DNA from: Liolophura sinensis
Taxonomy: Eukaryota; Mollusca; Polyplacophora; Chitonida; Chitonidae
Direction: 5' to 3'
Assembly: GCF_032854445.1 (NCBI RefSeq)
Contig: NC_088304.1
Coordinates: 15,415,850 to 15,479,849 of the forward strand
DNA length: 64,000 bases
Part shown: positions 36,290 through 47,262 of the stretch, piece after piece
How positions within the stretch are numbered: the stretch's first letter is position 1
How the letters are laid out: each line of letters opens with the position of its first letter
Position numbers and translations under genes: made by a program
Notes under the pieces: generated by a model
The model's database searches: none
What the model was told of the DNA's origin: nothing
Seen by the model: only the letters and a program-made list of their open reading frames with translations

Positions 36290-37850
36290 AATCTCATACT
36301 AATATACGTCAATACACGTCTGACGTTGCATATGTCACCCTGCCGAACACAAACATTCAAGATGTCTGCATTCAAAATACCGTACGTTCTATAGATTTGC
36401 TTGAGTCTCGAACGGACAAACATTATACAGACGGTTTATATTCAAAATACCAAACGTTGCACAGGTTTGTTCCAAGTCTCTAACGCCCAAATATTCTACA
36501 AGACGTCTGTAATCAAATTACTTAACGATGTATAGGTTTGAGTGAATCTCAAACGCACAAGCAATCCACAAGAGGTCTGTATTTAAAATATCGTAAGTTA
36601 CATACGTTTGTGTACACGAGTCTTTAGTGCTCAAACATTTTACAAGACGTCTACATTCAAAATACCGTACGTTCCACAGGTTTGTCTGAGTCTCTAACGC
36701 AAAACCATTATACAAGAGATCTGTGTTCAAAATACCGTACGTTGCATAGGTTTGCCTGAGTCTCTAACGCAGAACCATTATACAAGAGGTCTGTGTTCAA
36801 AATACCGTACGTTGCATAGGTTTGTCTGAGTCTCTAACGCAGAACCATTGTACAAGAGGTCTGTGTTCAAAATACCGTACGTTGCATAGGTTTGTATGAG
36901 TCTCTAACGCAGAACCATTGTACAAGAGGTCTGTGTTCAAAATACCGTACGTTGCATAGGTTTGTCTGAGTCTCTAACGCAGAACCATTGTACAAGAGGT
37001 CTGAGTTCAAAATACCGTACGTTGCATAGGTTTGTCTGAGTCTCTAACGCAGAACCATTGTACAAGAGGTCTGTGTTCAAAATACCGTACGTTGCATAGG
37101 TTTGTCTGAGTCTCTAACGCAGGACCATTGTACAAGAGGTCTGTGTTCAAAATACCGTACGTTACATAGGTTTGTCTGAGTCTCTAACGCAGAACCATTA
37201 TACAAGAGATCTGTGTTCAAAATACCGTACGTTGCATAGGTTTGTCTGAGTCTCTAACGCAGAACCATTGTACAAGAGGTCTGTGTTCAAAATACCGTAC
37301 GTTGCATAGGTTTGTCTGAGTCTCTAACGCAGAACCATTATACAAGAGGTCTGTGTTCAAAATACCGTACGTTGCATAGGTTTGTCTGAGTCTCTAACGT
37401 AGAACCATTGTACAAGAGGTCTGAGTTCAAAATACCGTACGTTGCATAGGTTTGTCTGAGTCTCTAACGCAGAACCATTATACAAGAGGTCTGAGTTCAA
37501 AATACCGTACGTTGCATAGGTTTGTCTGAGTCTCTAACGCAGAACCATTATACAAGAGGTCTGTGTTCAAAATACCGTACGTTGCATAGGTTTGTCTGAG
37601 TCTCTAACGCAGAACCATTGTACAAGAGGTCTGAGTTCAAAATACCGTACGTTGCAGAGGTTTGTATGAGTCTCTGGCGCTCAAATATTCTACAAGAGGA
37701 TTATATTCAAATGACTTTACCATGCATAGGTTTGAGTGAGTCGCAAAAGCACAAGCAATCCGCATGAGGTCAATACCCAAAATAACGTACGTTGGACAGG
37801 TTTATCTGAATCTCTAACGCCCAAGCCTTACGCAGATATAACGCATTAGT
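36290..37850. repeat. 70-bp satellite array, about 21 units
   Basis: Unit has TTCAAAATACCGTACGTTGC, then ATAGGTTTGTCTGAGTCTC, then TAACGCAGAACCATTATAC, AAGAGGTCTGTG. Period is exactly 70 bp from 36721 to 37631. The 13-14 core units are nearly identical; the flanking units (36290-36715 and 37700-37850) are progressively diverged. Two-state variants (CATTATA or CATTGTA; CTGTGTTC or CTGAGTTC) are shuffled through the core. Each unit contains the palindrome CGTACG. There are no unique spacers, so it is not a CRISPR. Confidence 0.97.
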
Positions 37851-37927
37851 CTGGAGTAAACAGATTTACGCTGGCAAAGACACACCAAAATGTGTTAATA
37901 TAACACAATGTCCCCAAAGATAAACCG

Positions 37928-38075
37928 GATCACGTCTGGCCGAGCGACGTAATCGTTCCTGACTACTGCAGCCTTTCACCAATAAGGTTGTAGGTTCAAA
38001 TCAACGTCTCGCAGGGTTGGCGGCCACCTTTAAGTCAGGAACTTCGTTTTGCTACCATGAAAAATTTTGTAGTAA
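37928..38075 (+). mobile_element. Diverged SINE-A-like head fragment
   Basis: GTCTGGCCGAGCGACGTAATCG resembles an A-box region, CCTTTCACCAATAAGGTTG parallels CCTCTCACCAATGCGGTCG of SINE-A, and GTAGGTTCAAATC is a B-box. The 3' part is absent or unrecognisable. It borders the 70-bp satellite. Confidence 0.5.
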
Positions 38076-38534
38076 CAAAAATTAGCCACTGTAAGCTGCA
38101 TTTTACGTGGTTGCCAAAACCCGTTGTTTTTAACACATCCTGCCATTTTTGTGGTATGAATGTGTAAAAGAATCCCAAAAGCATAAAGTTATTTTCAGAT
38201 TATGATGTTAAACCTTATATATTATGAAATATAACAGATATATTATGAAGCTAAATTAAAACAGCACAATTTAAGGATTTGATTGTTGCGAAATAATCCA
38301 AATAATCGTCAAAACACTAATAGCACTGTGCATGCGTTTTGTATGATAAGCACGTCAGTCTGGTTATGGCGCATTTCGAAATCTGCTTTCAGACTTGTCA
38401 ATTTACATACATTCGGCTGATTAAATCACCAATGAACAGAAAGTGCTGTTGGCTTTGAAGGTCAGGGGTACATGTATCAGCGTTATTGATAAACTGTTTA
38501 TCTACTTCAAGATATTGAATATTATTAAATAACA

Positions 38535-38537
<3 letters not shown>

Positions 38538-38575
<38 letters not shown>

Positions 38576-38609
38576 ATATATATTGATATATATATATATA
38601 TTAACAGCG

Positions 38610-38641
<32 letters not shown>
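38538..38641. repeat. Compound (TA)n (TG)n microsatellite
   Basis: Long TA runs broken by two TTGATA and one TTAACAGCGA interruptions, then seven TG units. The minus-strand open frame of IYIYI is an artefact. Confidence 0.97.
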
Positions 38642-39222
38642 TTATAGGTTACCCTCTGCTTTTTATAATGATATGTCATGGTGTGCATGATCCTAACTGA
38701 TATAAGTAGTATTTTCTATCCAAAGCTGATCTCTGACACATATTTTATTCTACAGCAACATACATTAACTGTACTAGATGACACGAAGGCCAAATACCCA
38801 TGTTGTTTTTACCCTCGTTTTTGACAACCGTTTCATTACCTTCGTCAGGTATGCGGAAAATTTTCCATGGGAAATCTTCAACGGAGTTTTACGTACAAAC
38901 TCGAGATATCACGAGCTCAAAACACTCTAGGGCACTATGAAGATGACGAAGCTTTTTTTCAGGTGAAATTTTGAGTTAATCAGAAATATATGACTGTCGG
39001 TTATTTTTCGGACGAAATCAGTTTTATGTAAGTAATTACGGTTTCTTTGCATAATTAACTCAAGATAAAAGTAGCAATTTGTTCAGAGAGTTTCTCAGTC
39101 CATAGACTGCACGGATAAAGCTGTAGGACACTACTAATGACATCAATGATACACACCTGGGCTTGAGCTCATTAAATATGATAATTATCTCAGGTAAAGA
39201 CTTAATCATGTATACGACTTGT

Positions 39223-39418
39223 ATTTATTTAGTTATTCATTTATTTATTTGATTGGTGTTTTACGCCGTACTCAAGAATATTTCACTCATACGACGGCGG
39301 CCAGCATTATGGTAGGAGGAAACAGGGCAGAGTCCGGGGAAAACTCACGTGGCTGCGTCAGGACCTTCCCACTTATGGCCGGAGAGGAAGCCAGCATGAG
39401 CTAGACTCACAGTGACAT
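39223..39418 (-). mobile_element. SINE-A copy with internal deletion
   Basis: Tail TTTATTTATTTG, complete 3' domain, CATTATGGTAGGAGGAAAC, then a shortened centre and GGACCTTCCCACTTATGGCC, GGAAGCCAGCATGAGCTAG. Flanked by GACTTGT at 39216-39222 and 39419-39425, a short probable TSD. Confidence 0.88.
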
Positions 39419-39697
39419 GACTTGTGGAATAATGTGCTATGTATATAGCTAAGTTCGCGTCCAAGTAGGGCCTGTTGGTTTTGTTCCAGAAACGGAGATT
39501 GCAACTCACTGTTGTGAAAGCACTCTACTTCCGTCGCATCCTCGCTCTCAGGATGGATCCCTTACGTTACCCAATCAATGGTCCTCAGCATTTTTCTGAC
39601 GTTGATTAGAAATTCAGTTTTTAAGCGATAGAACCACTTTTAGCTAAGCCCGGGATAATGAATGAAATTTTTCTATTTTTGTATGATATATAGGTAT

Positions 39698-39808
39698 ATG
39701 TATTTGATTGGTATTTCAAGCGGAATTCAAGAATAATTCACTTATTCCACGCTGGCCAGCATCATGGTGGGCGGAAACCGGACAGAGCCCTGGGGGCAAC
39801 CCTCTCAT
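39698..39808 (-). mobile_element. SINE-A, old truncated copy
   Basis: ATTTGATTGGTATTTCAAGC, GAATTCAAGAATAATTCACT, CCAGCATCATGGTGGGCGG and CAGAGCCCTGGGGGC. Many substitutions. Tail reduced to ATGTATTTG. Confidence 0.8.
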
Positions 39809-40364
39809 GTACCAGTGACTGGTAACAGCCTTTACGCCTATTTAGCCGTGTCCAAAAATACTATTTAGGGATATATGGTAACGGCCATTACAATCTGTTA
39901 CAGGCGGAAGTACGCTATGAAGGCTACTGATCATGCTGTCTTGTCATTCATGAACTTGTGTGAATGTTAAATGCACACCACTTTGCATACTTCCATCGGA
40001 ATGTTTAATTCACAAGAGGGCCTGTATAATTATTATACACGTGTATGTATACTGGATGTCCCAGTATGGGCACGTGTCTTTGTATGTCTACGAATGTCTA
40101 CGTGTGTACTCTTGTATGCTCCAGCTTGGGTAACACAACTTTTTACTTGTAGTGTGTATTTTAAAAATAATCATTGGTATGCATTGAGTATGAACTGTTA
40201 TGTTGAAATTCACAAGAGGCAGTATTTCATCGTTTATGACCATTTGGCATTTATCACACAGTCCAGTGTGGGACTATAGTTTTTACGCCATAGAGCCTGT
40301 TCTGCGGGGGGACTAAGCATGTGCGAGACCTCGTCCCTTTGCACTAAAAGTGAATCTGTTGTCT

Positions 40365-40500
40365 ACGTGAGGCTAGGATGTATTCTGTTATTATAACATA
40401 ATAGTGTGTCATATTCAACATAATATCCTGTTAGTCTACTAGAATCTTTACGTTGAATTAATACAATATGCGTGGTATATTTAACAGAATAACCAGTTGC
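40365..40500. mobile_element. Fragment of the palindromic MITE family at 44388
   Basis: Shares GAATTAATACAATATG, TATATTTAACAGAATA and GCTAGGATGTATT-like blocks with 44388-44655 in the same order. Probably one copy with a lost arm. Confidence 0.55.
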
Positions 40501-40567
40501 AAATCTGGGCGTGTATTTTGCTACTATTTAGGTGAGAAAGTACCCTAACTGAAGTAAATGGGCAAGA

Positions 40568-40654
40568 TTTATTTATTTATTTACTAGATTGGTGTTTTAC
40601 GCCGTGTTCAAGAATATTTCACTTATACCACAGCATTATGGTCGGGGGAAAACA
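40568..40654 (-). mobile_element. SINE-A, short truncated copy
   Basis: TTTATTTATTTATTTACTAG, TTGGTGTTTTACGCCG, TTCAAGAATATTTCACTTAT, then a jump to CAGCATTATGGTCGGGGG. About 87 bases remain. Confidence 0.85.
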
Positions 40655-41017
40655 GGCAATTTGACAAGACACCGGGTTTAATCTATATACCGTAAGCCGT
40701 TTATATTTAATATGGTTTTATTAGCAAAGAGCACATGCAACCACGAGATCAGAAAGCTGCAAGGATTGCAATGATTCTATTTCGTCTGCTCCCTTCCACC
40801 GTAGCCCGGAAGTGGCAAGTCTGCTATATTGATTGCTGAGTAGTTACTATTTGTGGGAATAATGTTATAAGAATGTAGCAATATCGGCGCAGTAAAACTT
40901 AAGCAATTGAGCTAATGTTTATTCATGTGTAAGACTAAACATGATATATCAATTAAGATGTACCGGAGAAAAAAATCTGCGTTATTGAACTGGTGGATCG
41001 ATGATCGATAATAAGCG

Positions 41018-41293
41018 TTGATACGATCAAGAAGACTAATTACAAATCGCTGTAGCTATTTACTGATGAATAGAGAACGGACTATATGTTGTGAGCAAAC
41101 AATAAATCAAATTCGATGTCCGAGTTCTGATGATAAGTCGCGTACACGACAATTAGGTACCATGGGGGAAACACTTGGTATAGCCTTTAAAAGTTTACAC
41201 GAGTTAGAATTAAAAAAAGATAAAGCAAGTTTCGAATTTAACGTGTTTGTGCGTAAATATTTGAAAGAGTCACGTACAAAGTATAACGAATAG
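41018..41293 (+). other. Unrecognised 91-codon open frame
   Basis: The second half (GETLGIAFKSLHELELKKDK, then ASFEFNVFVRKYLKESR, ending in TKYNE) reads like protein: mixed charged and hydrophobic residues with helical character. No known domain, no clear Kozak or splice support, and the first half is less convincing. It may be chance or a decayed exon. Confidence 0.2.
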
Positions 41294-41499
41294 AGGGGAT
41301 TTTCAACTTCTTATTGAGCAAAGTTTCGAATGAACTGGTGCATGCATGGACGTGAGCAATTACATCGGTTATCAAATTTTGGTCGTTTTATGAACCCAAG
41401 TTTGACTTTTTACCTTCCGTCGATTTCAAAAGGACAACTCTAAATATGACCCATCATGCTGAACCCAATCAAACACAATGGGACATTGTTTATTTTTTT

Positions 41500-41528
<29 letters not shown>
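41500..41528. repeat. (TAA)9 microsatellite
   Basis: Uninterrupted TAA/ATA triplets, 29 bases. Confidence 0.97.
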
Positions 41529-41530
<2 letters not shown>

Positions 41531-41845
41531 AATATACAGCCTGCATATTTCTGGTATGAACACGTTTTGATCAGGTTTGTCTGTAGCTTTTTCCCTTGTG
41601 GTGCGACGATGTATCAATCACAATGCAGGACACTGTCGTGACGGAATCCCCTGCAGGACAGAGATAAAACAATAGAAAAGGCTGGTTTGTTTAGAAGTCC
41701 TCTCCTGGTTGTTTTCCTGGTTATTGTTTTATATTGTGCCGTTTCCCTCGTGTATTATATAATCACTCACAGTCAATGTTCAGAATACAAACCAAAGCAA
41801 ATTTGTGAGACTGGTCTGGAATACAATAGACAGCAACACAGAATG

Positions 41846-42770
41846 TAACACCAGAGCAGTGACGGTAGTGTAATATTTGGCGAACGATCACACAGGGCTT
41901 TTATCGTTATGACTAATTTGTCCAAGAAGTGTTTCATGCATTCGCACATTTTTAAATCGCTAGAATGGAGCCGTCATCAACACGATTCATCATCATCCCA
42001 TATTTTTGGCACCGGCATGGACGTAACCATTATACAAGAGCATGCATCCGTCATTTTTGTGACAACTTGCAAAAATAGGCTAATATAGCAGTTAGTATGC
42101 TGAACGTGGGCTGCTCATTTCAAAACCAGAACGCCTAAAGCAGTGCCACATATGCGCTATGGTTAATAATCAAAGTTATTTGACGTAAACAAGAACGAAT
42201 TAATGTGTTCGTACCTCCCCAGCTATCTACCATTGTCGATAATTCGACAAATGTTTTCCTTCACTGTATGTCTTGTGCAATCGACCTAACATCAAAGACC
42301 TAATCGACCTAATATCGTAGAACGTAGAAAACAAAACCAGAGCAGCGACGACAGAGTGATAGCTTACAAATGGTCACACATTATCGGTGAAATACGGCCT
42401 GGTGTCAGTTTATCTCAGCCAGGGCTTCCATTTACCTTAGTCGGGATATGTTAGAGGTATATATCATGACGAAAATATGATGCAGCTTACATTGGTTAAG
42501 GCAACCAGCAAAGATCCAAGCACATGTCAGGCATATGTCATTGAAATGTTCTACTCAATGTGTCATGAACTGTATCATACTACGCTTGTGGTGAACCGTG
42601 AGCCCCCAAAATATCTCAGCTTTGGTTTGTTTTTGGGTGTTTACCAATATAAAGAGACTACAACATGGGTAGTAAAGCATAAGCAATGAAGACAGTGTGA
42701 TATTAGTTGGTAAAGAGATGATCACACGTTACCGGTAAAACACGACCTCTTGTCAATATACCTCAGTTAG
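41846..42770. repeat. Three diverged copies of a ~80-bp block
   Basis: At 41846, 42334 and about 42690. Shared pieces: AACACCAGAGCAGTGACGG / AAAACCAGAGCAGCGACGAC; GATCACAC or GGTCACAC; TTATCGGTGAAATACGGCCT / TTACCGGTAAAACACGACCT; TTTATCTCAGCC / ATATACCTCAGTT. Spacing is about 490 and 355 bp, so this is an old, disrupted tandem or dispersed duplication. Confidence 0.6.
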
Positions 42771-43943
42771 ACGTTTTATTGTAACTGGTTAGTAAAAGCT
42801 TAAATAGTGTCAACTTATATATCCCCAAGTGTGTTTATAATGATGAATGGTTTGCTGCAAAAATATTAAAACAAAAAACAAACACACAAAGCATGGAGCA
42901 TATTTCCTGAAAGATAAAAAACATATTTGAGCTCTTTAGCAAACAACTGACATGGCGTGAGAATTATTGTCCATCCGTTTTCTGGCAAGTTATGATATAA
43001 TCTTACGTGACATTTACAACGAAACAGTCGCCTGAAAAATTCGCTTTGGCCTGTGAAAAGATCGCATCGTGATATAATCCACAAATCCCATGGCCTTTAG
43101 ACGCAGGTGCGAACACAATAAAAACAGTTTAGAGCCGAGTTGACAAGTTGACGGAAGGTTTAGTACCAGATTGGGGGCGGACATGGAAGGGAGTTAACTC
43201 CAAGATCGTTACACTAAGAGGTCAAGTAGGAGATACAAAATTCATCTTTGTTGACAGTTGAACGCTGAACTGTAATTTACACTACCTCCTAGCAATACGT
43301 TGCGCTAAATTGAGGTCCAAGTATAGTAATTAATCATTCCATTAATTAACAGCTAAACTGACCACACGAATTTGTTTGAAGCACATTCGTTCTTATTAAA
43401 TTGTGGGTTAAATAACAGCATTGTTATTGTTTAGGAATAAAGCCTCTGTCTCTGAAACCTGCATGAGGCTATTCCCGGTTTCGAAACAGCCAGTTTTCTT
43501 GACAAGAATCTGTGCAGTCATAAGGACTTCTAAATACCAAATAAAGATAATCCCATTACTTTTTCCCTGCTCAGTATACTGTATGTATCTACTATTTACT
43601 TGAATAGTTCTCAATAGATACTTTAATATATTTCTCAGATAGTGTTATATTTTACAGAAAATATTAAATATTTTACGGGTTTACGGAAAACCGATGAATG
43701 TTTCTCTTTGCGTGGAAGTAACCTGTCTTATTGTTGGATTTAAATGTCAGTTATATTTTCCCAACGCGCTGGGCTGGAAAAGGGTCTTACAGCTGTTTAA
43801 AATACAAGAACTAGCTTTGGTTTGGTATGCTTTAAGTTGTCTAGGTCCAGTTTTAGGTCCAGAGGATTTCAGTTTAACTCTGACTGTGCTTTCTACTCCG
43901 ACGCTGTGTAGTCCACAGAAACGCACGTGATATCCTATATAGA

Positions 43944-44290
43944 GTGAATGAATGAGTGAGGGCTTGGGGTTTAATTTTTCAGCCATATGACGACGATGGG
44001 GCCCTTAGAGTGTATATAATGTACCTCCTTGTTGCAGGACGGGTTTCCACCGTTCTTTTGTCTAGTGCTGCTTCACTGAGACGACTTACCGAAGGCAAGT
44101 AAGCTGCTCCGCCCGCGCCGTTATACTGATACGGCTCAACCAGTCGATACACTATCCCCTTCATGCTGAACTCCAAGCGAAAAAGTTACAACTTCCTCTT
44201 TTAAAGTCTTAGATGTGACTCGACCCAGGATTTACCTTGGATCTACCGCTCTCGAAGCGGACGCTCTACCAACTGTGCTATCGGGGCCGG
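43944..44290 (-). mobile_element. SINE-B, full-length tRNA-derived element with TSD
   Basis: Read on the minus strand, the element opens with a tRNA-like head (GGCCCCGATAGCACAGTTGG, TAGAGCGTCCGC, TTCGAGAGCGG, B-box-like GGTAAATCCTGGGTCGAG). CGA lies in the anticodon position. The body includes AAGTCGTCTCAGTGAAGCAG and TCCTGCAACAAGGAGGTAC. It ends with CCATATGGCTGAAAAATTA-type 3' domain and CCCCAAGCCC plus CATT repeats. The 13-bp TSD TATCCTATATAGA / TATCCTATGTAGA (one mismatch) lies at 43931-43943 and 44291-44303. The head is not a functional tRNA: the T arm is broken. Confidence 0.9.
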
Positions 44291-44387
44291 TATCCTATGT
44301 AGAAAGATACCGTTAACGCACGCATCTTTACCCTGAAATCAGTCATTGCGGTGTCTTGTCCTGCAGAAATTTCAAAACAAAAAATAA

Positions 44388-44655
44388 CAATGTGTTAATT
44401 TTAACAGATACCCCGTTGTCTGAGGGATGCTAGAATGTATTATACTACAAGTATTATCACATAATTCTGTGCCATGTTATAGGTTATCACATAACCTATT
44501 AATCTAATACAATATTTATATTGAATTAATAGAATATGTGTGCTATATTTAACAGAATATATAATCTACTACAATAATATAAAGTATTCTAGCATCACTC
44601 AGGTAGCAGATTTTCTATTAGATTTAACAGATTCTTTTTGAGAGTAAGCTAAGAT
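44388..44655. mobile_element. Palindromic AT-rich MITE
   Basis: The left arm has TGTTAATTTTAACAGATAC, then CTGAGGGATGCTAGAAT. The right arm, inverted, has AATCTGTTAAATC, then CTGAGTGATGCTAGAAT. The centre carries a perfect hairpin ATAGGTTAT-CAC-ATAACCTAT (about 44481-44501) and further inverted TTAATAGA/TCTATTAA-type blocks. No coding capacity. TSD not resolved. Confidence 0.7.
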
Positions 44656-44794
44656 GCTATGTAACATTGTATACATTACATTTTGTGATAAACAAATCGC
44701 AGTTTGTGAGATTTTTGGGAACTGTATGATACCTGTTGTTGTGGTTTGTGATTCGATTTTGTCTGGATTCAAAGATCAATGGTGAAAGACTATA

Positions 44795-44857
44795 TGTATG
44801 TATGGATGCTTGGGGTTTAACGCCGTACTTAGCAAATTTTCAGTCATGTAACGACGA
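44795..44857 (-). mobile_element. SINE-B, 63-bp truncated copy with TSD
   Basis: Contains only the tail and 3' domain (GGATGCTTGGGGTTTAACG, CCGTACTTAGCAAATTTTCA, GTCATGTAACGACGA). Flanked by TGAAAGACTATA at 44783-44794 and TGAAAGATTATA at 44858-44869, a 12-bp TSD with one mismatch. Confidence 0.88.
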
Positions 44858-45249
44858 TGAAAGATTATACTTCACAGAACATAAATGCCTTTATTTTCAA
44901 GAACAGTCATAACCCTTGTTATCACAGCGAGATAAACGTGATTTACATTCGATGTATGGTTTGCCTCATTTTTCCTCTCTTAATTCTTAACATAAAAACA
45001 CCCTGAAGCGACGTCTGCGGAAAGCCAGACGCCTTTAATCTTTCAGAACAATTAGGGTGACTCCTCTTTTTACTGTCAACACCCCCACCCCCTCCACCCC
45101 ACCAACTTATCTTGTACTCTTCAACACGGATCCGAGAACTGTTCCGACGGCCTTGGGCTTTGTAATATAGATTTATGAAGCCTACGTTTTTCATGAGACA
45201 TTCCTTAATTTTGACTATATCTTTGAGGCAGAACTTTCGCAATGTCCTA

Positions 45250-45829
45250 GTCAGGCCCTCTCCGCGGGCTGATGTAAATTGAAGTCCCGCAGTAATATAA
45301 TTGTGAAGGTAATACTGAAGGTTCGTTTATGGAAAACAGTACATGATTAATGAGTAACAGAAATATATGTATACATATAAATGTAATATAGTTTTATTGA
45401 GTGGAAGCTAAGATCATCCGAGCTGCTTTTGGTTCAGATAATGAGGTACTTAACCATAGTTTTGCAATTTCCAGACAGACGTAAATTTAGAAATTAAGTG
45501 TACTCCCTGATGAAAGTGAGTGAAAAGCGTGACCGCTTTTTTTTGTGAGAGGTGAATCATATTGTGGGAACTTCTTAGCATTCATGGGAATTTTGAATTT
45601 TGCTGTCGGAACAAACAGTTTTTTGAGAAAAAAAGAATTTTCAGGAGACGTTGGTCATTTGCTTTGAGAGTAATGTATACTGTATACTTGTCCGGTTCAC
45701 TGCAATTTCTCAAATATTTTGGTTTACTTTTGAATTCCTTTTGACCACTTTCGGTTTTTGATTAATCTCATTAATGTCTTCTGATAGATAAGGCTTCAGT
45801 GACAGTTAACTATTTCATATCTCACTGCC
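45250..45829. other. No gene or repeat recognised
   Basis: AT-rich sequence. A C-rich tract (CACCCCCACCCCCTCC, 45081-45103) lies just before it. Confidence 0.5.
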
Positions 45830-46175
45830 ATTAGATATCAGACAGGATATCATCGTAATATCGTAAACTCCCTGTATTGTGGCGAACTTGATATCACGTA
45901 ACTGTGAAACCGTGTAACAGTGGGCAGATATCACTTGTGAAACTACATCAGATTGCATGTAATATGACAGACATAATAACACTTATCATATAATAACACT
46001 TATTCTGACCCAGTTGATAGCACTTGAGTGTGACACCATCTCACAGTGTATGTGACCTGGCAGACGCGATATCACTTAACTCTGGCACAGTATAATAGCG
46101 CTTGTATTCTGATAGTCTTGATATCAGACAACATGTCATAGTGGATATAGTTTGGCAGACGTCATATCGACAAGA
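45830..46175. repeat. Degenerate ~75-bp minisatellite, four to five units
   Basis: GATATCAC or GATATCAG recurs (45889, 45937, 46069, 46119), with AACTSTGRMAC and GTRATATGRCAGAC / TATAGTTTGGCAGACG pieces between. Units are heavily diverged. Confidence 0.6.
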
Positions 46176-46179
46176 TACT

Positions 46180-47100
46180 ACTTAAGGCTGACCCCCTAGA
46201 GCGCTGAGTCGATTCTTAGGTTTAATGTCCATAATACTGACAGACATCTCCGGACGTCGCTGGATGACGCAAGGAAACGTAATGAGACTCTGGATCACTT
46301 TCACATCCCACCCTTCCCGACCTGATCAATGCCTAATTACCCTATATCTGCTTGTCGATTACCTGTTCATTTACCTGGGCTTTCTTCGGCTCCGCTAAGT
46401 CTTAACTCTCAAACACCAACATGTGGCCAGTCTTTCATGTTCGTCTCAACTGTACCACTTCTGGGCTTTAGCCCGTCTCTAAGGCTTACACGGGGTCGTC
46501 TCCGTCACATGTCCCTGTGTAGTTACAAGTATGAACATATTTACGGTTGGATAATGAGTCAATAGATTCGTTACACTTGCTAATTTCGTGGGTGCAGGGA
46601 CAATATATTATGTTTTTCTGTGTGCAGTCGTTTGGAGGATTAACTAAGCGATGTAAATGCGATTGTTAAAAATTTTCCCTCAAGAGAGACATTTACTTTT
46701 GGGGTTCTCGTGAAATGAGAACAGAAGTTACAGTAATTGAATATTTACCTGGTAATTCATTCCCTTACAGTTTGATGAGGTTATGTTTTTGGTTGCTAAT
46801 CTTTGTTTATAAGCAGTGGTTAATTAACTCCTTTACTCTCGGTCGAAGAGTAGCACTTTTTTTGTTAATATGCCTTAATCAAGTTGGAAGAAGTGTCATT
46901 TAGGAAAATTGCTTGTGTGTTTTTGGCGTTGTTGCTTCAAATGTCTTCAACCTATTGGAAACTCCGACGGCCTACAAAATATGACGCCAATCGTTGTTTT
47001 CTTCCCTAAAGCTGAACTACATGTATATACTACAATAAATTGTTTTATGCTCAAATATCCACTCGAAAGTGTGACTATGGCTAATGCTGGAAAAACTACA
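46180..47100. other. No gene recognised
   Basis: A slightly GC-richer patch at 46180-46520 (CCTGGGCTTTCTTCGGCTCC) has an open frame to 46565 without a known domain. The remainder is AT-rich. Confidence 0.45.
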
Positions 47101-47106
47101 GAATAC

Positions 47107-47262
47107 ACGTTAAATTTATTTATTTATTTCATTGGTGTTTTACGCCGTAGTCAAGAATATTTTCCTTATACGGCGGCGGTCAGCAGTAAGGTTAGAGAAA
47201 ACTCGACAGGGCACAGGGGAAACCCGCGACTATCTGCAGGTTGTAGCCAGACCTTCCCTTTC
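47107..47262 (-). mobile_element. SINE-A, 5'-truncated copy
   Basis: Tail TTTATTTATTTATTTC, GTTTTACGCCGTAGTCAAG, CTTATACGGCGGCGGTCAGC, GGCACAGGGGAAACCCGCG, TGCAGGTTGTAGCCAGACC. Moderately diverged; TSD not clear. Confidence 0.88.

Noticed and set aside
36290-37850. CRISPR array
   Set aside because: The 70-bp units are contiguous and nearly identical with no unique spacers, in a eukaryotic genome with no cas genes.
44229-44292. Functional tRNA gene on the minus strand
   Set aside because: A- and B-box regions and an anticodon-like loop exist, but the T arm is broken and the sequence continues into a SINE body with a tail and TSD.
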